Positions 38,531 through 45,437 of a stretch of 64,000 nt of DNA are shown in pieces. The stretch comes from Methyloversatilis thermotolerans (GTDB lineage: Bacteria; Pseudomonadota; Gammaproteobacteria; Burkholderiales; Rhodocyclaceae): positions 2,927,430 to 2,991,429 of the forward strand of contig NZ_KB889967.1 of the NCBI RefSeq assembly GCF_000372885.1, given 5' to 3'. A program made the position numbers and the translations under genes. The notes beneath the pieces were generated by a model. The model searched no databases and was not told where the DNA came from. It saw only the letters and a list, made by a program, of their open reading frames with translations. The first letter of the stretch is position 1, and every line of letters starts with the position of its first letter.

Positions 38531-38577
38531 AAGGAATCTCCGCATTTACCCCACTGCAAAACAATAGGGTACATCGT

Positions 38578-39321
38578 TCAAAAGGAACTGACGAGAGACC
38601 CAATCACAGCGAGGTGTCCAGCATAGAACCACAGCGTCGCGCGTGGATGAAGCAAGCGACGCGGGGGAGAAGCGCGCAATGCGCCGGACGCGAAAAGAAT
38701 GAGCACGAGCGCGAGCGCCATGGACACGGACACGGCCAGGGCGCCGGGATTCAAGTTCAGGAACGCGACTGCCGCAACGGCCGAACCGATACAAGGCGCG
38801 ACACGGTGCAGCGTAAACCAAAGCGCCAACATAAACGCGATACCTGCCACACCGAAGGACGACGGCGCTTGAACGACGCTGGCCAGCATCAGCAAGGCCA
38901 CGGCCTGAACGATGTTTGACCAGGTTAGAGCCTTCACAAGTTCGACAAGGTAGGCAACGACGGCAAAGGAAATCAGGATATTTCCAGCCCACCACGGACT
39001 GAAACCCGCGTCCGCAAAGGCTACGGCGTAGATCGGTTGCACGAGAACGCCGGCGGCCGCTGTGCGCTTGGCGGTGCGAAGCGCGTTCGACTCGGTGAGG
39101 GTAACAACAAAGGTGAAAGAAAAAAGAGGGAAGGCGAGACGGCCGATCAGCCAGGCCCAGACCGAGGCGCGATCAAATAGACAGGTGTTGATGTGATCGA
39201 TGAGCATGCACACGCATGCAATCGCCTTCAGCACGTCGATCTGCAGCGGATGCACCGGCAGCAGCATGCCCCGGAAGGCCTCGACCGCCCTTTCCGGGAG
39301 ATCGAGCAGTCGGCGGATCAT
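38578..39321 (-). CDS. TraX-family membrane acyltransferase-like protein
   Basis: 247-aa polytopic membrane protein with about seven hydrophobic helices. The conserved TraX opening LQIDVLKAIACVCMLIDHI with the Asp-His pair is present. F-plasmid TraX N-acetylates pilin. The ATG at 39321 overlaps the zot stop (ATGA), so it is translated with the phage export ATPase. Modification of the phage coat or of the receptor pilus is a reasonable inference. Confidence 0.85.
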   Translation of the reverse strand: MIRRLLDLPERAVEAFRGMLLPVHPLQIDVLKAIACVCMLIDHINTCLFDRASVWAWLIGRLAFPLFSFTFVVTLTESNALRTAKRTAAAGVLVQPIYAVAFADAGFSPWWAGNILISFAVVAYLVELVKALTWSNIVQAVALLMLASVVQAPSSFGVAGIAFMLALWFTLHRVAPCIGSAVAAVAFLNLNPGALAVSVSMALALVLILFASGALRASPPRRLLHPRATLWFYAGHLAVIGSLVSSF

Positions 39322-40472
39322 TGCGCGCGCCATGGCGACGTCGCCGGCACGCGTGGCTGATACGGCTGTTGTTCGGTCTGGGGTGTGGTCGTGGTGGCCC
39401 CGCCGCTCAGGCCCTGGCGAGGTGCCGGCGCTTCGATCACGGTGTGAGGTGATGTGACGGTGTCGGCGCTGGCCAGCAGCGGCGCGGACGTGGCCTTGTC
39501 GCTCTTGCGTTCGCGCTGTTCTGCGCTGCGCGCATCCCAGGCGATGAAGAAGCCGTCCTTCACGATGGCTTTGCACAGCTCTTCAGTCATCGGCAGGCGC
39601 GTGGCCTGCTGGCTGTAGCAGCGACATTGCCCCTTCAGATCGACGCAGGCGGCCGGATACGGCGCTTGTGTCGGTCGGGTCACTTCGTCGTACATCGGCG
39701 CCGTGTAGGCGAGGCCTTCGACGCGTGGGCGCTGTTCGTGCAGATACTGCGCAGTCGTGAGCTTGCCCTCTCGCGTCCTGCTGGGCGCGCTGTTCTGTGG
39801 CGCCGAGGCTTGCCCGCGCTGCGATGCGGAGGCGCCAGCGCCCAGCGGTTCGCCCTGGGTGCGCGCGTAGAACCACGACACGGTATAGGCGACCAGGCCA
39901 ATGAAGACCGGCGGCAAGATGAAGAGCAGGTAGAAGCGCGCTGGCCGTTTCGTCTTGTGCGTATGGACCTCGGCCGAGCGGTACCAGGCGAAGGCTTCCT
40001 TCGGGTAGCTGAAGCTGTGTTCGAGGCCATTGGCGCGTGCGGCGAGCGGGTTGTCCTTGACCGACTCGAACTCGATCACGCGCGCCTTCTGCTGGCTGAA
40101 CTGGCGCACCGAATGGAAGTGCTTGCCGCACAGGCGCCGGACGTTGCTGTCGATGAGCATCGGGTGCTGTGTGATCAACACCAGGTCGATGCCTTGATGG
40201 CGATGCGTTTCCAGCCTGGCGACGTGTTCGGGGACGGCCGAGCCATTGCCGCGCGGTCGGAAGTAGGTCTGCGCCTCGTCGATCACGATGATGGCGTTTG
40301 CTTCGCACTCGTACCACTTCGTCGGATCTTCCAGCGGCAGCCAAGGCAGCTTCAGGTCCGGGATGCCGGCGAAGTAGACGGGCCGGCCTTCGGCCTCCGC
40401 CCGTGCCTTGATGCGCCACAAGGTGTACAGGGTCTTGCCGGCGCCAGGCAGACCGGTTTGCAGTTCGATCAC
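39318..40472 (-). CDS. zot: Zot/pI-like phage assembly ATPase
   Basis: 384-aa inner-membrane morphogenesis protein, the hallmark of inoviruses. Walker A is GLPGAGKT (7-14) and Walker B IIVIDE (61-66), followed by AQTYFRPRG. A single membrane segment spans residues ~180-203 (FYLLFILPPVFIGLVAYTVS). The periplasmic tail of ~180 residues is Thr/Pro/Gln-rich with a Cys pair (CVDLKGQCRCYS). It drives extrusion of the virion through an outer-membrane channel; no pIV secretin is encoded, so a host secretin is presumably used. Confidence 0.93.
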   Translation of the reverse strand: MIELQTGLPGAGKTLYTLWRIKARAEAEGRPVYFAGIPDLKLPWLPLEDPTKWYECEANAIIVIDEAQTYFRPRGNGSAVPEHVARLETHRHQGIDLVLITQHPMLIDSNVRRLCGKHFHSVRQFSQQKARVIEFESVKDNPLAARANGLEHSFSYPKEAFAWYRSAEVHTHKTKRPARFYLLFILPPVFIGLVAYTVSWFYARTQGEPLGAGASASQRGQASAPQNSAPSRTREGKLTTAQYLHEQRPRVEGLAYTAPMYDEVTRPTQAPYPAACVDLKGQCRCYSQQATRLPMTEELCKAIVKDGFFIAWDARSAEQRERKSDKATSAPLLASADTVTSPHTVIEAPAPRQGLSGGATTTTPQTEQQPYQPRVPATSPWRAQ

Positions 40473-40513
40473 CTCAGCCCCTCATTGTGTGCAGCGCTTC
40501 ACCTTGCAGGACA

Positions 40514-40828
40514 TCACTTCACCACCCAGCGCTTGATCAGCCCCTGCACTCCGGACATGAAGAGCTTGGTAGCGAGCGCTGCAAAGATGATCTGCACCGC
40601 CTCACCGACGCGCAGCAGGCCGACGAAGCCGGCAATCTCGGACGGCAGTCCGGACAGTTGGCTGAAGTAACTGCTCTTGAAGGTTTCGAGCAGCGGATCG
40701 AGCGCCTGGTAAGTCACCAGTCCGAGGCCGAGCGCAAGCAGCACGCGCCCGACCAGCGATGTCACGATGGACAGCAGGATGCCGCCGATGGAGCTGGCGG
40801 CGATGATGGGGATCAGAGGCAGGGCCAT
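40514..40828 (-). CDS. Minor coat protein pVI-like (DUF2523)
   Basis: 104-aa hydrophobic protein with about three membrane helices (IIAASSIGGILLSIVTSLVG, VLLALGLGLVTYQAL, and one near the C-terminus). Size, topology and location directly before zot match the DUF2523/pVI protein of inoviruses, which caps the virion together with the adhesin. Confidence 0.85.
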   Translation of the reverse strand: MALPLIPIIAASSIGGILLSIVTSLVGRVLLALGLGLVTYQALDPLLETFKSSYFSQLSGLPSEIAGFVGLLRVGEAVQIIFAALATKLFMSGVQGLIKRWVVK

Positions 40829-40841
40829 GGTTCGCGCTCCA

Positions 40842-42344
40842 TCACGATGCGGGGTTGCGCAACACGATCAGTGCCGCGAAGAGATAGGCGAAGGCCTCGA
40901 CGAAGCGGCCGAGCACGCTGGCGTATTCGCAAGGCTTTTCGAAGGAGATTTCCAGGCTGTTGCCACCGGGCAGCGCAACCGATCGGGACGAAGGGCAAGA
41001 CGCCGCAATGGGCGACGCCTGGACGCTCTGATTGAACTTCGCCTGGACGTCGAGGCCGGGGGCATCCTTCTGGCCCTGCACGTAGTTGGCCCCGGTATCC
41101 GTGCCAGCCTCCGCCGCATCGGACAGGTCGGTGTACTTGTTGCTCGCGACCCCTTCGCAATTGCGCTGGTAAATCTCCTTCGCGATCGCGCATTGCACGG
41201 CGTCGCCGTCGCAGGTGAAGCCACCGCAGGAGCCGCCCCATTTGCCTTCCTTGCAGAAGGCGGACGTGGGGTTGTCCTTGCAGAAGGACTCCTGCGGTTC
41301 CTTCTTCTCGGTCTTGCTCTGTTCGGTGGTGCTGGTGCCGTTGCCGTCCGTCTTGGTCGTGCTGGTCGTGGTGGTGGTCGTGACCGTGCCCGATCCGTCG
41401 TGCGTGGCCTTCGTCTCTGTGGTCTTGGTTTCGGTGGTCTGATTCGGCGGAGTGCCGGTGGTGGTGGTTTCTGTTTTCTTGTCGTACTGAGTGACCGGCT
41501 TCTCGGGCGTGGCCACCGACGAGCAGGCCACGCACACCATGACGCCGTTGACCGTGCCGGGGCACTGACCGGCGGTGCACTTGGGCGGATCGTCATCGGG
41601 TGTCACGGTGACGGGTGGCTCATCTTCGGGACCTTCGTACGGATCGCCGCTACCGGTACCGTTGCCGTCGATCGTTCCCGAGCAGAAGTTTCCGGTATGA
41701 ACCAGGCCGGTCACCATGTACCAGGGCGTTCCGCTGGAATTCGGGATGGTGGTACCGCCGCCGACCGTCAGCGAGCAGCCGTCGCGGCAGATGACCGGCG
41801 GCAGTGTGGTGTAGGGCGAGACGTAGTTCGAGCCGCCGGCGGTGCCGGCTGCGTGGCACGGGGGCTGACACTGATTGGTGATGGTGTTGCGGACCTGGCC
41901 GGGGGCACATGCGTTCTCCTCGCACTTCGCCGTGTTTGTATTGAACGACTGGCCGGACGGACACGATGGCGTGCCACCACACATCCCGGTGCTTGCGTTG
42001 AAGCCCGAGCCACCATAGATGCAGAACGGGTTCTTCTCCATCGTGTAGTGCGACGTGGTTCCGCCTGGATTCCTGCATGTGCAGGTCGGGAACGAGGTCG
42101 ACACGTAGGTCCAGCCGTCCGACGTAATCGGCCAATACGGAGGAGACTTCGTACAAAAGTTGTTGCAGGCGTTCGCCGCATCGCCGGGAATGTTCGGCTG
42201 AGTCGAGTTCGCGACCCGATAGTCATAGATCGGTGGATAGTCGGCAAAAACGGGATTGGCGACGACTACCGAAACCAGCGCCAGAAGGAACGCGCCGAAG
42301 GCGCGTGCGAGCCGCTGCGGGCTCAGTAGCGGAAGATGATCCAT
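40842..42344 (-). CDS. TspB-like phage adhesin (pIII equivalent)
   Basis: 500-aa secreted tip protein. It has a signal peptide to ~residue 34 (FLLALVSVVVANPVFA/DYPP), a cysteine-rich N-terminal domain, a long Thr/Lys/Glu-rich linker (about 290-345), and a C-terminal domain with paired cysteines (GGFTCDGDAVQCAIAKEI). It ends with a membrane anchor (FVEAFAYLFAALIVL). This matches the TspB family of Neisseria filamentous phages. The start at 42344 lies within the preceding micro-ORF, indicating translational coupling. Confidence 0.85.
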   Translation of the reverse strand: MDHLPLLSPQRLARAFGAFLLALVSVVVANPVFADYPPIYDYRVANSTQPNIPGDAANACNNFCTKSPPYWPITSDGWTYVSTSFPTCTCRNPGGTTSHYTMEKNPFCIYGGSGFNASTGMCGGTPSCPSGQSFNTNTAKCEENACAPGQVRNTITNQCQPPCHAAGTAGGSNYVSPYTTLPPVICRDGCSLTVGGGTTIPNSSGTPWYMVTGLVHTGNFCSGTIDGNGTGSGDPYEGPEDEPPVTVTPDDDPPKCTAGQCPGTVNGVMVCVACSSVATPEKPVTQYDKKTETTTTGTPPNQTTETKTTETKATHDGSGTVTTTTTTSTTKTDGNGTSTTEQSKTEKKEPQESFCKDNPTSAFCKEGKWGGSCGGFTCDGDAVQCAIAKEIYQRNCEGVASNKYTDLSDAAEAGTDTGANYVQGQKDAPGLDVQAKFNQSVQASPIAASCPSSRSVALPGGNSLEISFEKPCEYASVLGRFVEAFAYLFAALIVLRNPAS

Positions 42345-42382
42345 GCGGCCCCCAGCAGCGCAATCATGACGTAAGCGCCCAT
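42323..42382 (-). CDS. 19-aa hydrophobic micro-ORF, candidate minor coat protein (pVII/pIX-like)
   Basis: Reads MGAYVMIALLGAAWIIFRY, a single membrane helix with a basic end. The ATG at 42382 has GGGGGA about eight bases upstream and the stop overlaps the adhesin start by 22 bases. It sits between major coat and adhesin genes, where short hydrophobic virion proteins occur in other inoviruses. Its extreme shortness (Ff pVII/pIX are ~32-33 aa) keeps confidence moderate. Confidence 0.5.
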   Translation of the reverse strand: MGAYVMIALLGAAWIIFRY

Positions 42383-42474
42383 CGTTGATTCCCCCAGGTG
42401 AATGCCGGGACCGACCGCAGCCCCCCGGGTTACTGCTTGTACGACTGAACTACCGAACTTCGATCACTCGACCC

Positions 42475-42690
42475 TTACAGGGCGCGCGCGATCCACTTGT
42501 AGACCTTGATGCCCACGAGCACGACCAGCACGGCCGCGCCGATGGTGGCGATGGGGCCGCCAGCGCTGGAAATGGCCGAGGTCACGGCGGACACGTCGAT
42601 GCCGCCACCGCCCGAGGCGTGCGCGGTGCCGACAGCGAGCAGCGGAGCGGAGACGACGACACCACCGACCTTACGCAGATACTTCTTCAT
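42475..42690 (-). CDS. Major coat protein (pVIII-like) precursor
   Basis: 71-aa precursor. A signal peptide (KKYLRKVGGVVVSAPLLAVG) is cut after AHA at residue 25, leaving a 46-aa mature protein: a small polar start, a hydrophobic helix (~48-62) and a basic end (K62, K65, R69) that would contact DNA. Size and architecture match filamentous-phage B-proteins. AAGGAAG precedes the ATG, inside the end of the upstream small gene. Confidence 0.93.
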   Translation of the reverse strand: MKKYLRKVGGVVVSAPLLAVGTAHASGGGGIDVSAVTSAISSAGGPIATIGAAVLVVLVGIKVYKWIARAL

Positions 42691-42922
42691 GATTGCTTCC
42701 TTTCAGGAACAGGGTTTGAATTGCGGCGCGTATGCCAAAGGCAACAGCCCACACGCCAATGATGGCGACCGCGATGGTCGCCCCCGCTTCCGCACTCAGC
42801 GCGAAGGGGTTACCCATCGCCTCCGAGCCCGAAAGCACCACCATCCCGCATTCGCTGAGGTTTGCGGGTTGAGGGTCTTGCACGACGAGAGCACCGCCCT
42901 CGCCTACCGTTACGCACAACAT
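42671..42922 (-). CDS. Small single-membrane-span phage protein (83 aa)
   Basis: Its stop overlaps the coat-protein start by 20 bases. The N-terminal half is polar. One membrane segment lies at about residues 48-69 (AGATIAVAIIGVWAVAFGIRAA), followed by a short basic tail. Likely a minor virion or assembly protein; no specific family recognised. Confidence 0.72.
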   Translation of the reverse strand: MLCVTVGEGGALVVQDPQPANLSECGMVVLSGSEAMGNPFALSAEAGATIAVAIIGVWAVAFGIRAAIQTLFLKGSNHEEVSA

Positions 42923-42946
42923 GTCTGATCCTTTCGCGAAAGTGAT

Positions 42947-43159
42947 TCAGTCCTTGCGTTCGGCGCGCAACGCGCGCGGATACAGTCGGCCCAGCTGCAG
43001 GCCGATGGTGACCGACAGCCGCGCCGGTTCCCCCGGCTTGAGGCCTTCAGCCGCGGGCAACTCGCCATAGGTGCCATCCGGCAGTTCAACCATGGCGATG
43101 CGCATTCCGTTTCCGGCGCGCTTGACCTGGCGCACCGTGCATTCCGTCGTGAGGTTCAT
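42947..43159 (-). CDS. Small conserved phage protein (70 aa), paralogue of the 87-aa gene
   Basis: Beta-rich protein with VELPDGTYGELP and IGLQLGRLYPRAL. The same spacing occurs as VQLENGRYGDVP and IQIRNGRIEARL in the gene ending at 43970, suggesting an old duplication. Its start overlaps the preceding stop (ATGA). Fold could be a small barrel; function unknown. Confidence 0.65.
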   Translation of the reverse strand: MNLTTECTVRQVKRAGNGMRIAMVELPDGTYGELPAAEGLKPGEPARLSVTIGLQLGRLYPRALRAERKD

Positions 43160-43374
43160 GTCCGATTCCTTCTGTTGCGTTCGCGCGCGATCAGATCCCG
43201 GAAGTACGCCTGCTGATCGTTCGTTCTCTGCGTCGAGCCGTCCGAGCGATGCACGCGTCCACCCGAGGACAGCATGAGTTCATATCGAGCCAGGCGCTGT
43301 TCGCTCACTTCCTGAATCCACAGCTCGCGGTCAGGCGTCTGGCGTTCCTTGCGTTCAGTGCGACCCCCCATCAC
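43156..43374 (-). CDS. Small basic phage protein (72 aa)
   Basis: Highly charged, Arg/Glu/Gln-rich. It starts at a GTG (43374) overlapping the DUF4417 stop; the next codon is ATG at 43371. The C-terminal segment (YFRDLIARERNRRNRT) is probably helical. Kept as a gene because it fits exactly between overlapping neighbours. Confidence 0.6.
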   Translation of the reverse strand: MMGGRTERKERQTPDRELWIQEVSEQRLARYELMLSSGGRVHRSDGSTQRTNDQQAYFRDLIARERNRRNRT

Positions 43375-43973
43375 GCCACCCTGCGCAGGGATGGCGCTTC
43401 ACCCCTCTTTGTGTGCAGCGCCTCAACCTTGCCGGAATGCAAAGGACGGCGAATGACCGGGCACGAGAACGCGCCCGCCGGCGGTTCGTTACCGAACACC
43501 AGCACAGCGCCGGGCTCGAGCGTGTCCTCAAACACGGCCGCACGCTCACGCCAGCCCGGATCGTCACGGCGCGGACCGCGCACCGCCCACAGCGAGCCCG
43601 GCGCGATGTAGTCCTGAAGCGCCGCACACCAGGTCATGACCGGGATGACGGTCACGCCGAGCGCTTGCCAGTAGGCACCGACGAGCGCCGATCGCCACGC
43701 CTGGTGACGGCCCCATTCGTCCGGATCCTCGACCCACACGGTGTAATCCGGTGCGGTGCACGTGCGTGCCGCCATGGCGATGAGGCTGCCTTCTTCTGGA
43801 CGGCGCCAGAAGAATTCCTGGCGATAGTCATCGGTGAAGGTGTGCATGGCCTGGCCAACGCGCCAGCGACCGCGCGGTGCCCAATCGTCAGGAATGGGCG
43901 TGTTCGGATCGCACCACAGCGCGGTCGGATCCACAGACCGGAAGGCCTCCGGAAATCCGATTCGGCGTGTCAT
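43371..43973 (-). CDS. DUF4417-like protein
   Basis: 200-aa soluble protein. Resemblance to DUF4417: a helix with GAYWQALGVTVIPVMTW, then GSLWAVRG and a terminal VLVFGNEPP strand. DUF4417 proteins are found in phages and mobile elements and have no established role. The start at 43973 overlaps the upstream stop (ATGA). Its place in the middle of the structural operon suggests a function in the phage cycle. Confidence 0.7.
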   Translation of the reverse strand: MTRRIGFPEAFRSVDPTALWCDPNTPIPDDWAPRGRWRVGQAMHTFTDDYRQEFFWRRPEEGSLIAMAARTCTAPDYTVWVEDPDEWGRHQAWRSALVGAYWQALGVTVIPVMTWCAALQDYIAPGSLWAVRGPRRDDPGWRERAAVFEDTLEPGAVLVFGNEPPAGAFSCPVIRRPLHSGKVEALHTKRGEAPSLRRVA

Positions 43974-44233
43974 GCGTGCAGCCTCCGCAGGCGAAGCCGG
44001 GCTTCGATGCGTCCATTGCGGATCTGGATCGAGCTGAACAGGCCGACACGGTCGGCCTTGGTCACGTCCGGATCGCACGGCACATCACCGTAGCGTCCGT
44101 TCTCGAGCTGGACATGGGCGACGTGGAAGGCGCCCTTGATCTGGGTGACCGACAGCACGGACACGGCGCGCGACATGAGGTGTTCGCCGGTACCGGTCGC
44201 GGGCGGCGGAACGAGTGCGGGATGAGACATCAT
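43970..44233 (-). CDS. Small conserved phage protein (87 aa)
   Basis: Preceded by AAAGGAATTTC, which itself belongs to the left arm of a 28-bp inverted repeat. Similar in motif order to the 70-aa gene at 42947. An internal ATG (codon 20) would give a shorter product matching the paralogue's length better. No known domain recognised. Confidence 0.63.
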   Translation of the reverse strand: MMSHPALVPPPATGTGEHLMSRAVSVLSVTQIKGAFHVAHVQLENGRYGDVPCDPDVTKADRVGLFSSIQIRNGRIEARLRLRRLHA

Positions 44234-44260
44234 GAAATTCCTTTCGTAGGGCTTCGGCCC
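44233..44260. repeat. 28-bp inverted repeat, left arm
   Basis: Pairs with 44592-44619, 27 of 28 positions complementary. It begins at the start codon of the 87-aa gene and supplies its ribosome site. The two arms enclose exactly the 97-aa gene. Confidence 0.85.
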
Positions 44261-44282
44261 ATCGGTTACTTATTGATGAGGA

Positions 44283-44576
44283 TTACTTCTTGCTGCGATA
44301 GGTGACGTCGTACCTCAATACACGGCCCACTCTTTCGACGACCTGTTCTTCGCCATCGCATGACAGGGAGACGCGGTATTCCTTTCCGTCCCGGATGTAC
44401 TCATTCACCAGCCGCCGGAAGCGCTTCAAAGCATCTTTCCGGTTGCTGTAGCGGTACTCCAGGAGCTCTAAGGACTTTCGCGCATCCATGACTTCGATCA
44501 CGAAGGGCCGATCGATGCGTGATGCTTCAACTGAAACAACTACTTTCCAACCAAACAGCGTGATAGACTTTTTCAT
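44283..44576 (-). CDS. Hypothetical protein between inverted repeats (97 aa)
   Basis: Starts with ATG after GGAAAGGAAAGTGTC. The sequence is charged, with alternating strands and a helix (SNRKDALKRFRRLVNEYIRDGKEY). It looks less GC-rich than neighbours. Enclosed by a 28-bp inverted repeat, it may be a late insertion into the phage operon. Function unknown. Confidence 0.65.
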   Translation of the reverse strand: MKKSITLFGWKVVVSVEASRIDRPFVIEVMDARKSLELLEYRYSNRKDALKRFRRLVNEYIRDGKEYRVSLSCDGEEQVVERVGRVLRYDVTYRSKK

Positions 44577-44591
44577 GACACTTTCCTTTCC

Positions 44592-44619
44592 GGGCCAAAG
44601 CCCTACGAAAGGAATTTCA
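44592..44619. repeat. 28-bp inverted repeat, right arm
   Basis: Partner of 44233-44260. It is immediately followed by the hairpin at 44619-44641, so the two structures abut. Confidence 0.85.
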
Positions 44620-44648
44620 AAGGCCGCCGCGTGCGGCCTTTTTCTTTT
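44619..44648 (+). terminator. Hairpin with T-run inside the phage operon
   Basis: AAAGGCCGC (44619-44627) and GCGGCCTTT (44633-44641) pair perfectly with a 5-base loop, followed by TTCTTTT. It is oriented as a rightward terminator although no rightward gene lies upstream; on the leftward transcript it is a stable hairpin between the 118-aa and 97-aa genes, perhaps setting relative expression. Confidence 0.6.
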
Positions 44649-45004
44649 CAGTCATCGCGAATCACGCGCACGCGGATGAAGTGCGGTTCGCGCAGATGCG
44701 CCATGGATCGACCGCGCAGCGTCTCGAGCGCGTCGACCAGATCCGCTTCTTCACCTTCGGGCAGCCACTCGTAACGCGCCCATGGCTTGAAGATTGCAAG
44801 CAGGGCGCCGCCAATCTCAGGCAGTCCCGCGCGGCCCAGCGTGTTGCAGAACCACATGCCGAACTTGCCCGGCGCCTCGAGCAGCGCATCCAGCAAGAGG
44901 AAGAGAAACAGCAGCGGTGCGCCGAGCAGCGCGAGCACCGCTTGCCACCACTTCGCGGGCTGACCATTCACGGTCAGCCCATCGCCGTTGAATTGAATCT
45001 TCAT
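44648..45004 (-). CDS. Hypothetical phage membrane protein (118 aa)
   Basis: Starts after AAGGGGGT. One strong membrane segment (WWQAVLALLGAPLLFLFLLLDAL, ~19-41) and a weaker amphipathic one (GLPEIGGALLAIF) are followed by a cytosolic acidic/basic tail. It lies downstream of the ssDNA-binding protein gene and of the second parS-like palindrome. Confidence 0.65.
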   Translation of the reverse strand: MKIQFNGDGLTVNGQPAKWWQAVLALLGAPLLFLFLLLDALLEAPGKFGMWFCNTLGRAGLPEIGGALLAIFKPWARYEWLPEGEEADLVDALETLRGRSMAHLREPHFIRVRVIRDD

Positions 45005-45029
45005 GTGCTACCCCCTTTGAAATGGATGG

Positions 45030-45051
45030 CGCGTTTCGCATGCGAAACGCG
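45030..45051. promoter_or_regulatory. parS-like palindrome 2
   Basis: A 22-bp perfect palindrome with arms CGCGTTTCGCA/TGCGAAACGCG in the 58-base gap between the ssDNA-binding protein and 118-aa genes. Its inner 18 bases equal the palindrome at 38035-38052. The likely function is a binding site for the element's ParB-like protein, as partition site or operator. Confidence 0.65.
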
Positions 45052-45062
45052 TGCGGATCACC

Positions 45063-45437
45063 TTACGCCTTTGGCGCCTGGGGCGCAGCGGCTTGTTTCC
45101 CGTTCTGGCCGAGCATGTGCAAGGGCTTCACGCTGACGACTTCCTTGCGCACATCCTTACCCGCCTGGTATTCGCGGATCTGGATTTCCGCGAGGAAGGC
45201 GTCCGGCTGCTTGATCTGCATCGCGTGCTTGCTGCCGGGCATCTTCAGAACTTCCACGCCCAGGCCCCAGCTCATCGGATTGGGATCATCCGGACGCGCC
45301 AGCGGCACCGTGAGGAACAGTTCGGTGTAGTCGAAGTTCGTGCCGTCGATGTTGAATTGCCGACCCCGAGCGCCGAGAACTACACGGCGTTCGGTGCGGA
45401 CTTGTTCGGCTTCGGCCATGTCAAACAGGATGGACAT
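45063..45437 (-). CDS. Phage single-stranded DNA-binding protein
   Basis: 124-aa protein directly downstream of Rep, the position of gene V-type proteins that coat the progeny ssDNA. The body is beta-rich and the C-terminus is flexible Gln/Ala/Pro-rich, as in many SSBs. The start at 45437 is preferred over 45443 because AAAGGA is then at a workable distance. It overlaps the rep stop. Assigned mainly by context and size. Confidence 0.75.
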   Translation of the reverse strand: MSILFDMAEAEQVRTERRVVLGARGRQFNIDGTNFDYTELFLTVPLARPDDPNPMSWGLGVEVLKMPGSKHAMQIKQPDAFLAEIQIREYQAGKDVRKEVVSVKPLHMLGQNGKQAAAPQAPKA

